64,000 bases of DNA from NCBI RefSeq assembly GCF_019802085.1, contig NZ_JAHVHV010000001.1, forward strand, positions 1,652,863 through 1,716,862, given 5' to 3'. Positions 25,369 through 34,662 of this stretch are shown one piece after another. A model generated the notes under the pieces. It did no database searches, had not been told where the DNA came from, and saw only the letters and a list, made by a program, of their open reading frames with translations. The stretch's first letter is position 1. Every line of letters begins with the position of its first letter. The translations under genes were made by a program, and so were the position numbers. The stretch is from Ferrimonas balearica (GTDB lineage Bacteria; Pseudomonadota; Gammaproteobacteria; Enterobacterales; Shewanellaceae).

Positions 25369-26220
25369 TTATCCGTCCTTCTGAGCCAATGTGGGACTTT
25401 GATCCCGTCCGATGGTGACGCTTTGTTGATGGGTGCCTTTGATCACCTCCATCCGCTTGCGCTGACGGGGGGCCGGCACCTTAACCGGGGCCGCCTCAGG
25501 CTCCACCACCGGCAGAGTGTCCTTGGGCTGCATGGGCTCCAGGCTGGCGACCTGGACGTCCGCCGAATCATTGGGGTTACGAAGGGCCAGCTGGATGTTG
25601 CCCTTGTTGCGGGCGCTCATCAGGGTTTCCGCCTGCTCCAGGGTGACCTCCAGGGTCACGGCTCGCACCACCAGCGGCTGGTTGGAGTCCTGGTTGGCTT
25701 TTTGGTCCACCGCCAGCACCTTGAGGTTGCTTAAGATCACCTCGGTGTTGGCGGCCCAATCCACGCCGGCGTCCGGTCGCTGCTTGAGGGTCACCAGGAC
25801 ATCGACTCGGTTACCGGGCAACAGGAAGCCCGCCACCCCCACCACGTCGTTAACGCGGATGGTCACCGCCCGCATGTTGGGCGAGATAAGGCTGGCCAGC
25901 ACACTGCCCTCCCCTTTAGGCGCCAGCTTCTGAGGACTGACGATGTCCCCCTCCACCAGGGGGAACTTGGACACCATGCCGGAGACTTCCTGCAGGTCGC
26001 TGTAGGACTTGGCGGGGGCCAGCTCCCGGGGCACGCTTCGCTGCACCAGGTGCTTCTCCTGCAAGATGGTGCCGGAGGGCACCGAGACCGCCATGGCGAT
26101 CACCGGCACCGTGTCCGCCGTGGGGACTTGGGCCTGGCTTTGATCCAGCCAACGCTGGGCCATCAACACCGCGCCGACGCCAAAAGCGATGGAGATAAGA
26201 ACGAAGACCATCGAGCGCAT
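25369..26220 (-). CDS. rcpC: Tad pilus protein RcpC (CpaB)
   Basis: A 283-residue protein with one N-terminal membrane anchor, an SAF domain (VPSGTILQEKHLVQRSVPRE) and the CpaB/RcpC domain (AVTIRVNDVVGVAGFLLPGN, VDVLVTLKQ). RcpC works in the periplasm with the secretin and may bind peptidoglycan. The C terminus is a Pro- and basic-rich tail. Confidence 0.9.
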   Translation of the reverse strand: MRSMVFVLISIAFGVGAVLMAQRWLDQSQAQVPTADTVPVIAMAVSVPSGTILQEKHLVQRSVPRELAPAKSYSDLQEVSGMVSKFPLVEGDIVSPQKLAPKGEGSVLASLISPNMRAVTIRVNDVVGVAGFLLPGNRVDVLVTLKQRPDAGVDWAANTEVILSNLKVLAVDQKANQDSNQPLVVRAVTLEVTLEQAETLMSARNKGNIQLALRNPNDSADVQVASLEPMQPKDTLPVVEPEAAPVKVPAPRQRKRMEVIKGTHQQSVTIGRDQSPTLAQKDG

Positions 26221-26274
26221 ATCTCAACTCCTTCCATTAGCCGGTGCTGCTGGCTGTTGGGTGACTTACAGGGC

Positions 26275-27591
26275 TTAGCCCCTGACAAAATAGAGATCCC
26301 ATGCCTTTTGAAGCAGCGTGCGATCCACTGTCCGCGGCAGGGCGTTGTACTTGATCTGGTCCGAGACAATGGACAGCAGATCCCGGGGATGACAGGCCAG
26401 CAGGGGCTTGTCCGCCTTGGGGTAGAGCTCCGACAGCATCCAGTCGGTCAGACCGGGCGCTTCGCTTACCCCGTATTCGTCGCAATTCTGGCGCCAGATG
26501 CGGAGGTAGGTCTCCCGCTCCAGGGCACCGAAATAGACCTTGTAACCGAGTCGACGTAGGAAGGCTTCGTCCACCAGTTCGCTGGGTGACAGGTTGGTGG
26601 AGAAGAGCAGCAATTGCTCGAAGGGCACTTCGAAATGCTCGCCACTGGGCAGGGACAGGAAGTCTCGCCGCTCCTCCAGGGGCAAAATCCAACGGTTGAA
26701 GATCGCCTTGGGGGAGACCGCCTGACGGCCCAGATCGTCGATCAGCAGGATGCCGTTGTTGGCCAACAGACCGATGGGCGCCCGGAAGGTGCGACTGGTG
26801 CTGTCCAGGCTGATGTCCAGCATCTGGGCGGTGAGCTCCCCGCCCACCATCAACAGGGGACGACGGCAGCGGTACCAACGAGCGTCGATGGCCTGGCCGA
26901 GGATGGCCTCGGAAGCGGCCTCCTCGATGCAGTGGTGGTAGTGAGGATCAAACACCTGAATGATGTGCCGCCCGACGCTGATGGCGTGGGGGATCAGCAC
27001 CTCATCTTCGAACAGTCGGTTCAGCTGGCGACACAGAAAGCTCTTCCCGGTGCCCGGCAGACCGTAGATCAGCAAGGGGCGAGTGGAGTTCAGGGCCGGG
27101 CCGAGTTTGTCGATCAAGCCCTCGGGCACCACCACAGATTCCATCGCCCGCTCGAAGTCCTGACGGGTGATCTCATGGTTGCGGCTGGACTGCTCGCGGC
27201 ACACCTGGGCGTAGCGGGCCAGGGGCACTGGAGCGGGCCCCAGGTAACCGCTGACCTCGAACAGCCCCTTGGCCTCCCGGCGCCCGGGGCCGCTTAAGCT
27301 AAAGCGCTGCTGGCCGGACTCACCGGAGTGGCGATTCTCCACCAACTCACTGCGTTTGGCCTCGGCTAGCAACTCCTGCACCACGCCACCGCGCAGGGCC
27401 AGGCGCTCGGACAGCTCTCTGAGCGTCAGGGTATCGCTGTCATAGAGGTGCTTGAGCATCAAGCCCAGCAGCAGGGTCAGGTCCAGCCCGGTGTCCGCCA
27501 CGCAGGTGGGACTTTGCACCAGAGGCGAACGGGCGACCATCGCCTCTTCGTGGCTCGGCTCGGTCTCGGCGTTGGAAGACTTAAAAAACAT
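26275..27591 (-). CDS. AAA+ ATPase with N-terminal winged-helix-like region, in the Tad locus
   Basis: A 438-residue cytoplasmic protein. Residues ~35-110 look like a winged helix (TLTLRELSERLALRGGVVQE). Residues ~170-370 are an AAA+ module: Walker A GLPGTGKSFL at 177-186, Walker B GILLIDDLG at 280-288, sensor-1 LLLFSTNLSP and an arginine pair in FLRRLGYKVYFG. It resembles a remodelling ATPase rather than a TadA-type motor. It lies between tadV and rcpC in the same transcription direction. Classical Tad loci do not contain such a gene; the role is unknown. Start set at the ATG (27591), one codon after an in-frame GTG. Confidence 0.75.
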   Translation of the reverse strand: MFFKSSNAETEPSHEEAMVARSPLVQSPTCVADTGLDLTLLLGLMLKHLYDSDTLTLRELSERLALRGGVVQELLAEAKRSELVENRHSGESGQQRFSLSGPGRREAKGLFEVSGYLGPAPVPLARYAQVCREQSSRNHEITRQDFERAMESVVVPEGLIDKLGPALNSTRPLLIYGLPGTGKSFLCRQLNRLFEDEVLIPHAISVGRHIIQVFDPHYHHCIEEAASEAILGQAIDARWYRCRRPLLMVGGELTAQMLDISLDSTSRTFRAPIGLLANNGILLIDDLGRQAVSPKAIFNRWILPLEERRDFLSLPSGEHFEVPFEQLLLFSTNLSPSELVDEAFLRRLGYKVYFGALERETYLRIWRQNCDEYGVSEAPGLTDWMLSELYPKADKPLLACHPRDLLSIVSDQIKYNALPRTVDRTLLQKAWDLYFVRG

Positions 27592-27606
27592 CACGGAATC
27601 CCTCAG

Positions 27607-28140
27607 CTATAGGCCCGGAAAGGAGATGAACTGGGTGAGCAGCCACCCCGCCGCCAGGGCTGGCGCATAGGGCACCCGCGCCGCAGCGGCTTCGCCCTGC
27701 TCGGGCCGGAAGTAGGTGCGGGTGATGGCGCACTGGTAGTAGCGCTTGAAGGTGGCCACCAGCCCCTTCCACCCCACCTGGTTGAGCGCCAACAAAGGCG
27801 CCACCAGGGCTCCGGATGCGACCCCCAGGGCCAGCACCCAAAGCGTCAGCGTCGGCCCCATCAAGGCCCCCATGCCCATCATGAATTTGACGTCACCGGC
27901 GCCAATGAACTTCTTGAGATAGAGCGGCAGCAGCAGCAGGGCCACCAGGGTGCCTCCCAAAGCGGTGCCCAGGCCCGCCCAGCCATCCTGCAGACTGTGG
28001 TACGCCACGCCACAGATGAGGGCGGCGAGAAACAGCAGGTTGGGGATACGCTGAGTGCGGATGTCACTCACCAGGGCCAGTGCAAATCCGGCCAGGATCA
28101 TCCAGCTCAGGGGATCGTCGTTGGGGGGAAAGCTGCTCAT
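27607..28140 (-). CDS. tadV: Tad prepilin peptidase TadV (CpaA)
   Basis: A 177-residue A24-family membrane aspartyl protease with about five helices. The two catalytic aspartates lie in SDIRTQRIPN (residue ~26) and GAGDVKFMMG (residue ~82). It removes the leader from Flp, TadE and TadF. It is the second gene of the operon, 112 bases after flp, leaving space for a processing or attenuation site. Confidence 0.92.
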   Translation of the reverse strand: MSSFPPNDDPLSWMILAGFALALVSDIRTQRIPNLLFLAALICGVAYHSLQDGWAGLGTALGGTLVALLLLPLYLKKFIGAGDVKFMMGMGALMGPTLTLWVLALGVASGALVAPLLALNQVGWKGLVATFKRYYQCAITRTYFRPEQGEAAAARVPYAPALAAGWLLTQFISFPGL

Positions 28141-28252
28141 GGAATACCGTGCGTCTTAGGCTGTGTTTCTGCGCTGCCGTAACGCACGGATCGGCAACAC
28201 GGAGAAAAGAGGAGGGCTCGCCTGTGTAACCAGGACGAGCCCATCAAACCAG

Positions 28253-28447
28253 TTACGGCGCAGTACAGTCAGTGGAGTTGCCATTTACGGCACTGCCCAG
28301 ACATTCGATCTTGTCAGTGGCGTTTTCGCCCAGGGTGTTGAAAGCGGCAATCATGCCACCTACCACCAGGCCGCCGGCAATGGCGTACTCTACCGCAGTC
28401 AAACCGGACTCGTCGTTCCAGAACTCTACCAAGGCTTGCTTAAACAT
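28253..28447 (-). CDS. flp: Flp-type major pilin
   Basis: A 64-residue prepilin. TadV should cut after Gly15 in ESGLTAVEYAIAGG, giving the Flp motif with Glu at +5 and Tyr at +6 of the mature pilin and a single hydrophobic helix. The mature C terminus has two cysteines (IECLG and TDCTAP) that could form a disulfide. The start at 28447 was chosen because GGAGGT lies five bases upstream; another ATG lies just ahead but too close to that site. First gene of the tad operon. Confidence 0.92.
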   Translation of the reverse strand: MFKQALVEFWNDESGLTAVEYAIAGGLVVGGMIAAFNTLGENATDKIECLGSAVNGNSTDCTAP

Positions 28448-28990
28448 CATCGACCTCCAAACGTGGGAAACGCTTTTAAAAAAACACCGAAACATCCGTG
28501 TCGATGAGGGGAAAACCTTCCTGTAACCCCGGGATATGTTTAACGTTAGTCCAGTGCTCTGAAAAACGCCCTTTGAAAAATCCAACTTTTTCAGAACATT
28601 CAACAAGGACTGCCACAAACTTATAGAACCTCTGGTTATCAAGCCCCCAGTTAATGGATATATGATTTGTTCATATCGTTGTTCTATATCGCTTTTAAAA
28701 TTTCCTGTCTCTCTGCTAATGCCCCGGTTGAATCACGGTCATGACTCAATCCAACGGGGATTCCCAGTGGGAGATAACCTGGAGTTTTGAGATAAGAAAC
28801 GACATGCATACTGGCTATGCCCACCCACCCTTAAGGCATGTAAGCGCATTCAAATATCCCAGCATTTCAGTTGGTCTTAAGAGAGGGCCGTAGAAACACG
28901 GCTAATGGGGAGAATTGCCGGGTAACAGTTAGCGCCCAATCTGCCTCTTTTTGGGGCACCAACCCGCTTTATGTCAGAAAAGCGTCAAAC
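28448..28990. promoter_or_regulatory. Long AT-rich leader/promoter region of the tad operon
   Basis: 543 bases separate the end of the L,D-transpeptidase gene from flp, both on the minus strand. The part 28540-28740 is much richer in A and T than its surroundings. It must contain the tad promoter, but no pair of boxes with good spacing stands out, and I found no convincing sigma-54 site. A short GAAAAA/TTTTTC inverted repeat lies near 28561-28590. No gene is seen. Confidence 0.5.
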
Positions 28991-30415
28991 TCAGGGGTTA
29001 CGCGCCATGGAGGTGATATTCGCTTCCGCCACCCAGCCGTAGATGTCTTGCGCCAGTTGCACCCGATTATTGGGCCCCACCCAGGCGGGCATGTAGACCA
29101 GGTACACCGCCACCCGGGTACCGACGGTGCGCGTCTCCGAGCGCCGAGTCTCCAGGGCCAGTTCAATGGCACGACGCCGAGCCGGGGACTCGGATTTGAG
29201 GAGGAAGGCCAGCAGTTGGTCGTATTGGCCCACCCGGACACAGCCATGGCTCAGCGCCCGGTAATCCTGACGAAACAGCTGGGGCTGGTTGGTGTCGTGC
29301 AGGTAGATGGCACGGCTGCGGGAGAGATTAAAACGGGCCTTACCCAGGGGATTGGCCCGTCCCGGCGCCTGACGCAGTTGGTAGCGGCCCAGCAGCGCCC
29401 CCGGGTTATCGGTATCCACCTCACTCCAAGCCAGGGGCTGCTGATCGGCCCCGATCCATTGAAAGCCTTGTCGGGCCAGGGCGTTGGGATCCGCCTGCAG
29501 ACTCGGCAACAGCTCGTTGCGGACAATGCTCATCGGCGGTGTCCAACTGGGGTTTAGGGTAACGCTGCTGAAGTGGCTGTTCATGATGGGCGTGGGGGTG
29601 GCCGGCTTGCCCACCACCACGGGCAGGGAGAGCTCCACCGCTTCGCCATTGAGCACCCAGGCCCGATACTGGGGAATGTTCACCAGCACCGAGTAGCCAT
29701 CGAGGGCGTCGGGCAACTGGTACCATTGGCGCAGGGAGTACTGAATGGCGGCGATGCGCTCCGCTGAGCCCGCGCTTAAATGACGCTGCGTGGCCGCATC
29801 CAGGCGGCCGCTGCGCTTGAGGCCATTGAGCCCCTGGTACTCTTTGATGAGTTCGGTCAGCGGCGGGTCCCAGACATCGCGGTTGGCCAGGGTCGCAGAG
29901 AGGGTCTGGCCGATGCGCACCGCCATGGCCCGGCGCAGCTGGGCCAAATCGGGATGGCGTTGCCCCAGCCCCAGGGGCGCCAGGGGCGTCAGATCCGGTA
30001 CCGCCACCGAGGCGATGGCCCGCTCCCGCTCAAGAGCCGTCCTTAATCGCTCAAACCCCTTATAATCCGGGCTCAGACTGTCGATAAGCGAAGCCAGGGC
30101 ACCCTGCGACTCGGCCTGGGCAAGCCGCTCTCGGGCGGTGGCACCGGTCTGGCCCCGCAGCGACTGGCGCAGGGTTAAGAGATCCAAGGTGGCCTCGGTG
30201 ATCGCCCTGTCCTGGGCCGGGATCGAGGAGAAGGGGCCGGGGCTCAACAGCCCAAGGTCCACCAGCAGGCGCTGATAGGGCATCACCTGGGGTGCCAGCT
30301 CGGGCGTCAACCAGCGCAGTTCGGGGGCGTCGTAAGACGAGTCGGAGGGGGTATCGCCGAAGGCCGGCGTCAGTCCAAGAACCAGGGCGCAAAGCCCAAA
30401 TAACCATTGCCGCAT
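28991..30415 (-). CDS. L,D-transpeptidase, YcbB/LdtD type
   Basis: A 474-residue exported protein with a signal peptide (residues 1-20). A helical region and a peptidoglycan-binding-like domain (LIKEYQGLNGLKRSGRLDAA) follow. The C-terminal YkuD domain has VLVNIPQYRAWVLNG and the catalytic block YRALSHGCVRV, where the Cys forms the acyl enzyme. Such enzymes make 3-3 cross-links in peptidoglycan. It is shorter than E. coli LdtD (615 residues). The start at 30415 has AGGAGAG eight bases ahead. Confidence 0.88.
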   Translation of the reverse strand: MRQWLFGLCALVLGLTPAFGDTPSDSSYDAPELRWLTPELAPQVMPYQRLLVDLGLLSPGPFSSIPAQDRAITEATLDLLTLRQSLRGQTGATARERLAQAESQGALASLIDSLSPDYKGFERLRTALERERAIASVAVPDLTPLAPLGLGQRHPDLAQLRRAMAVRIGQTLSATLANRDVWDPPLTELIKEYQGLNGLKRSGRLDAATQRHLSAGSAERIAAIQYSLRQWYQLPDALDGYSVLVNIPQYRAWVLNGEAVELSLPVVVGKPATPTPIMNSHFSSVTLNPSWTPPMSIVRNELLPSLQADPNALARQGFQWIGADQQPLAWSEVDTDNPGALLGRYQLRQAPGRANPLGKARFNLSRSRAIYLHDTNQPQLFRQDYRALSHGCVRVGQYDQLLAFLLKSESPARRRAIELALETRRSETRTVGTRVAVYLVYMPAWVGPNNRVQLAQDIYGWVAEANITSMARNP

Positions 30416-30473
30416 CGCCACTCTCCTCCCCAAAGTGACGAAAGTATAGTTAATTCAGCGGGCTGTATAAGTG

Positions 30474-30647
30474 CTATCGGGCAGGACGCGCGGCCTTGGG
30501 GCCCCAGCCGGTGAGTTGACGCAGCCAGGGAGTCAGGCTCAAGCTAATGCCGGCGAGCAGCACCCAGACGCCGGGGCCACCGCGCTCCACCACGGTCATC
30601 ACCAGTCCCAACACGTTCAGCGCCGTTGCCAGCATCATCAGCCACAT
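30474..30647 (-). CDS. Small hypothetical membrane protein
   Basis: A 57-residue protein with two hydrophobic segments (MWLMMLATALNVLGLVMTVV and GVWVLLAGISLSLTPWL) and a basic tail. There is no recognised family and only a weak ribosome site. It stands alone between the bkd terminator and the L,D-transpeptidase gene. Confidence 0.45.
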   Translation of the reverse strand: MWLMMLATALNVLGLVMTVVERGGPGVWVLLAGISLSLTPWLRQLTGWGPKAARPAR

Positions 30648-30700
30648 GTTCCCAACCCCTGAATCGCAATCGTTAACGTTTAACCTACTGTGTGGCGACA

Positions 30701-30743
30701 AAATAAACAAGGCGCCCGCTGAAACTCTCAACGGGCGCCTTGT
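30701..30743 (-). terminator. bkd operon terminator
   Basis: An 11-bp stem CAAGGCGCCCG/CGGGCGCCTTG followed by a T-rich stretch on the minus strand, 18 bases after the bkdB stop. Confidence 0.8.
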
Positions 30744-30761
30744 TGTTGAGCGTTGATGACC

Positions 30762-32306
30762 TCAGCTCATGGCCATCATCATCTCTTCCGGCTGCTCCAG
30801 ATAGCGCTTCCAGAGATTGCAGAAGCGGGCAATGGTGCCGCCATCGATGACCCGATGATCCCCGGACCAGCTCACCTGCATGATGGTGCGGGCCTCCACC
30901 TCACCGGCATCGTTAAAGCGCGGCAGGGTCTGGAGCTTGCCCAGGGCCACGATGGCCACCTCCGGCTTGTTGATGATGGGGGTGGCCACGGTGCCACCCA
31001 GGGCGCCGATGTTGGAGATGGAGATGCTGCCGGACTTGAGATCCGCCGGGTCCACCCTGCCCTCCCGGGCCGACTGGGTCAGGCGGGTCACTTCGTTGGC
31101 CACCTCCACCACGCTCTTGTGCTGCACCTGTTTGACGTTGGGCACAATCAGGCCCAGCTTGCCGTCCACCGCCATGCCGATGTTGTGGTCGGCCACGTAG
31201 GTCAGCTCGCTGCAGTCGTCGTTCACCCGGCTGTTGAGCACCGGGAACTCCCGCATCGCCAGGGAGAGCGCCTTAATAAAGAAGGGCATCAGGGTGAGTT
31301 TTACCCCCTCCTTGGCGTACTTCTCCTTCAGGCGCAGGCGCAGGGCCACCAGCTCGGTCAGGTCCAGCTCTTCGCAGTAGGTAAAGTGAGGAATGCTCTG
31401 AACCGAGGCGGTCATCTGCTTGGCCATGGCCGCCTGGATCCCGCGGATGGGCTCCACCCGGTCCTCGACGCTGGCCACCACCGGGCGAGACACGGCCGGG
31501 CTTGGGGCCTCAGCAGGCACGGCCGGAGCCGCCTTGGCCGGCGCGCCGCTCAGGAAGGCCTCCACATCCTCTTTGTAGATGCGGCCGTTCTTGCCGCTGC
31601 CGGGCACCTGGGCCAGATCCAGGTCGTGCTCCCGGGCCAAACGCCGTACCGCCGGGCTGGCCAGGGCCTTGCCGCTGCGTACCGGAGCCGCCGACTGGGG
31701 CTCGGCAGATGCCGAAGCCGGGGCGGTCGGGGTGGCCGCCGGCGCCGCCTGGGCGTCACCGGTGACGGTCACCTCCAGGGCGAACAGCGGCTGATGCACC
31801 TTGGCCACCTGGCCTTTTCGGTAATAGAGGGTCTTGATGATGCCCGCTTCCTTGGCGGGGATCTGCACCAGGGCCTTATCGGTCATCACATCGCAGATGG
31901 GCTGATCCTCTTCCACCGGATCCCCCTCGCTGACCAGCCAATCCACCACTTCGCACTCGACGATCCCTTCACCGATGTCCGGCAGGATGAAATCCCGCAC
32001 CTCGGTGGTGGTGGTCGCAGCCGGTTCGGCACTGGCCTCGACCGCCGGGGTGGCCTCCTGACCCTCCCCCTCCAGTTGCACCTGGAACAGGGGGTGATGC
32101 ACCTTGGCGATCTCCCCTTTTTGGTAGTAGAGCTTGGTGACCACGCCGTCGTAAGGAGCCGGGATCTGCACCAGGGCCTTGTCGGTCATCACGTCCGCCA
32201 CCGGCTGATCCTCTTTGATCACCTCCCCCTCGCTCACCAGCCATTCGACCAGCTCGCACTCCACCACACCTTCACCGATGTCCGGGAGGATAAAGTCCTT
32301 GATCAT
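30762..32306 (-). CDS. bkdB: Branched-chain 2-oxoacid dehydrogenase E2 (dihydrolipoyl acyltransferase)
   Basis: A 514-residue E2 with two lipoyl domains, each with the lipoylated lysine in MTDKALVQIPA (near residues 45 and 155). A peripheral subunit-binding domain (ASPAVRRLAREHDLDLAQVP) and a catalytic acyltransferase domain with HRVIDGG near the C terminus follow. Alanine/proline linkers join the parts. It transfers branched acyl groups from E1 to CoA. The ATG at 32306 has AAGGAG five bases ahead; a GTG six bases upstream is too near to that site. Two lipoyl domains is more than the single one of many bacterial BkdB proteins. Confidence 0.9.
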   Translation of the reverse strand: MIKDFILPDIGEGVVECELVEWLVSEGEVIKEDQPVADVMTDKALVQIPAPYDGVVTKLYYQKGEIAKVHHPLFQVQLEGEGQEATPAVEASAEPAATTTTEVRDFILPDIGEGIVECEVVDWLVSEGDPVEEDQPICDVMTDKALVQIPAKEAGIIKTLYYRKGQVAKVHQPLFALEVTVTGDAQAAPAATPTAPASASAEPQSAAPVRSGKALASPAVRRLAREHDLDLAQVPGSGKNGRIYKEDVEAFLSGAPAKAAPAVPAEAPSPAVSRPVVASVEDRVEPIRGIQAAMAKQMTASVQSIPHFTYCEELDLTELVALRLRLKEKYAKEGVKLTLMPFFIKALSLAMREFPVLNSRVNDDCSELTYVADHNIGMAVDGKLGLIVPNVKQVQHKSVVEVANEVTRLTQSAREGRVDPADLKSGSISISNIGALGGTVATPIINKPEVAIVALGKLQTLPRFNDAGEVEARTIMQVSWSGDHRVIDGGTIARFCNLWKRYLEQPEEMMMAMS

Positions 32307-32315
32307 GTCCACTCC

Positions 32316-33293
32316 TTAGAAATTCACCGAGGCTTTGATCGCCTCGAAGATCTTGTGTTCGTTGGCCATGTGCTCCTGCTCCAGCATCAGCGGATAGGGG
32401 GTATCCAGGCCACAGACACGGGCGATGGGCGACTCCAGGTGGAGGAAGCAGCGGTCCTGGATGGTGGCCGCGATCTCACCGGCAAAGCCGCCGGTCAAGG
32501 GCGCTTCGTGACTGATGAGCAGGCGCCCGGTTTTGGCCACGGAACTGGCCACCGTGTCCACATCCCAGGGCAGCAGGGTACGCAGATCGATGATTTCGCA
32601 GCTGATGCCTAAGGACTCGGCGCGCTGGGCCGCCTTCTCAATCAGCTCCATCTGGGCGCCCCAGCCCAGCAGGGTGATGTCACTGCCCTCTTTCACCACC
32701 TCCGCTTCGGACAGCGGCAGCTGGTAATCCTCCTCGGGCACCTCGCCCACGGAGGCCCGGTAAATGCGCTTGGGTTCGAAGAACACCACCGGGTTGTCGT
32801 CGCGGATGGAGGCCAGCAGCAGGCCCTTGGCCTGATAGGGGTTGCGGGGCACCACCACCTTCAGACCCGGGGTCTGGGTGAAGTAGGCTTCCGGGGACTG
32901 GGAGTGGTAGTGGCCGCCGGCGATGCCGCCGCCGTAGGGGGTGCGGATGGTCAGGCCGCCGACGTTGAACTCGTTGCCGCTGCGGTAGCGGAACTTGGCG
33001 GACTCGTTCACGATCTGATCGAACGCCGGGAAGATGTAGTCGGCGAACTGGATCTCGGCCACCGGCCGGTGTCCCTGGGCCGCCAGACCATTGGCAAAGC
33101 CGAGGATCCCCTGCTCGGTCAGCGGGGTGTTGAAACAGCGGGACTTGCCGTACTTGTCCTGCAACTTGGCGGTGGCGCGGAATACCCCACCGAAGTGACC
33201 CACGTCCTCGCCGAAGCAGAGCACCCGCTCATCGTCGGCCATGGCGATGTCCAGGGCGTTATTGATCGCCTGCAACAGGTTCATTTGCGCCAT
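32316..33293 (-). CDS. bkdA2: Branched-chain 2-oxoacid dehydrogenase E1 beta subunit
   Basis: A 325-residue transketolase-like subunit. Conserved stretches are [39 protein letters not shown] and the C-terminal domain [13 protein letters not shown]. It pairs with E1 alpha to decarboxylate the 2-oxoacids of Val, Leu and Ile using thiamine diphosphate. Two bases lie between the E1 alpha stop and this start. Confidence 0.93.
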   Translation of the reverse strand: MAQMNLLQAINNALDIAMADDERVLCFGEDVGHFGGVFRATAKLQDKYGKSRCFNTPLTEQGILGFANGLAAQGHRPVAEIQFADYIFPAFDQIVNESAKFRYRSGNEFNVGGLTIRTPYGGGIAGGHYHSQSPEAYFTQTPGLKVVVPRNPYQAKGLLLASIRDDNPVVFFEPKRIYRASVGEVPEEDYQLPLSEAEVVKEGSDITLLGWGAQMELIEKAAQRAESLGISCEIIDLRTLLPWDVDTVASSVAKTGRLLISHEAPLTGGFAGEIAATIQDRCFLHLESPIARVCGLDTPYPLMLEQEHMANEHKIFEAIKASVNF

Positions 33294-33295
33294 CT

Positions 33296-34477
33296 TCAGG
33301 CCTCCTTGCCGGCGGTGACCGGGTACTGCTCGGGGTAGAGTTTGATCTGCTCGCGCACCTGCTCAAGCTGATCCGACAGGTGCTGAGGCACGGTGTCGTA
33401 CACGTCGGACACCAGGGTGTCCAGGGCCGGCGCCGGCACCTTCTCGGCCACCTTCACCGCCGCCAGCACCTCCTCGCGGTAGGTCTGGTACAGCGCTTCG
33501 TCCTCCGCCTCGCTCCACCAGCCCTTGTTGATGAGCCACAGCTTGTAGCGGCGCACCGGATCGTGCTCCCGCCACTTGGCCTCCTCCTCCCGGGTGCGGT
33601 AGCCGCTGGGGTCATCGGAGCTGGAGTGGGCGCCCAGACGGTAGGTCATCGCTTCGATGAGCACTGGGCAGTTCTCCGACAGGGCGATGGCCCGGGCCTG
33701 CTGGGTGGCCGCCAGGACCGCCAGCATGTCGTTGCCGTCCACCCGGATGGTACGAACTCCGTAGCCAATCCCCCGCGGGGCGATGCCGTCGCCGGCAAAC
33801 TGCTCGTTGGCCGGGGTGGAGATGGCGTAGCCGTTGTTGCGGCAGAAGAAGATCACCGGTGCCTGGTGCACCGCCGCCATGTTGAGGCCGGCATGGAAAT
33901 CCCCCTCCGAGGCGGCGCCTTCGCCGAAGTAGCAGATGGTCACCGCCGGCTCGCCCGCCAGCTTCTGGCCGTAGGCGTAGCCCGCCGCCTGGGGAATTTG
34001 GGTGCCCAGAGGGGAGGAGATGGTCATGTAGTTGAGCGCGTTGCTGCCGTAGTGGATCGGCATCTGGCGGCCCTTGCCCAGGTCCTTGGCGTTGGAGAAC
34101 ATCTGGTTCATGAACTGCTCGGTGGAGAAGCCGCGGTAGCGCAGCGCCGCCTGCTCCCGGTACTGGGCCATGATCATGTCCTGGTCTTCCAGGGCCGCCG
34201 CGGAACCGGTGACCGAGGCCTCTTCGCCGATGCAGGTCATGTAGAAGCTGATCCGCCCCTGGCGCTGGGCCGCCAGCATCCGCTCATCCAGCACCCGGAT
34301 AAAGGCGCAGGTGTCGTAGATTTTCAGGGCAAGGGGTTTGTCGATCATCGGCATTACGGCGTCGTCGTAAGGCGTGCCGTCGGCCTGCAGGATTTTCAGG
34401 GTGGGGATGGCCAAAGCCTGGCCCTCGGTAAAGGCGGCCTGGTGGCACACCGCATCCAAGGTCGAACTGTCCGTCAT
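33296..34477 (-). CDS. bkdA1: Branched-chain 2-oxoacid dehydrogenase E1 alpha subunit
   Basis: A 393-residue subunit with the thiamine diphosphate motif [15 protein letters not shown] ... NNGYAISTP and the phosphorylation-loop-like [16 protein letters not shown]. The N-terminal ~40 residues ([15 protein letters not shown]) are typical of the branched-chain enzyme rather than pyruvate dehydrogenase. It heads the operon. No E3 (lpd) gene lies in the window, so E3 must come from another complex. Confidence 0.93.
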   Translation of the reverse strand: MTDSSTLDAVCHQAAFTEGQALAIPTLKILQADGTPYDDAVMPMIDKPLALKIYDTCAFIRVLDERMLAAQRQGRISFYMTCIGEEASVTGSAAALEDQDMIMAQYREQAALRYRGFSTEQFMNQMFSNAKDLGKGRQMPIHYGSNALNYMTISSPLGTQIPQAAGYAYGQKLAGEPAVTICYFGEGAASEGDFHAGLNMAAVHQAPVIFFCRNNGYAISTPANEQFAGDGIAPRGIGYGVRTIRVDGNDMLAVLAATQQARAIALSENCPVLIEAMTYRLGAHSSSDDPSGYRTREEEAKWREHDPVRRYKLWLINKGWWSEAEDEALYQTYREEVLAAVKVAEKVPAPALDTLVSDVYDTVPQHLSDQLEQVREQIKLYPEQYPVTAGKEA

Positions 34478-34563
34478 CGTTACTGTCCCGGGTAGGTGCT
34501 TTGTGACGCCCGGACCAAGGCCCAGGCACTTATTATCGTTATCTTTGTCGAGGCCACGTTACC

Positions 34564-34595
34564 TTTACGTAAACTGCTTCTCAACCTCCTTTATA
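34564..34595 (-). promoter_or_regulatory. bkd promoter -10 and LiuR-like operator
   Basis: TATAAA (34590-34595) is a likely -10 box, with no good -35. Just downstream in transcription direction lies TTTACGTAAAC (34564-34574, plus strand), half of the palindromic site ascribed to LiuR, a MerR-family regulator of branched-chain amino-acid breakdown in gammaproteobacteria. The position suits repression. Confidence 0.45.
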
Positions 34596-34662
34596 GCAGC
34601 TCGGGCCAGTGGCCCCGACCCGGGCTGTACAACGGAATTTACAAGATAGGCGCTCATGGCGC

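Noticed and set aside
28600..28620. Sigma-54 promoter before flp (TGGCAG ... TTGTTG)
   Set aside because: The -12 GC is missing at the required spacing.
30753..32612. A 619-codon open frame opposite bkdB and the end of bkdA2
   Set aside because: It is the antisense shadow of GC-rich coding sequence, rich in His, Gly and Leu without any family signature, while the minus strand encodes a full E2.
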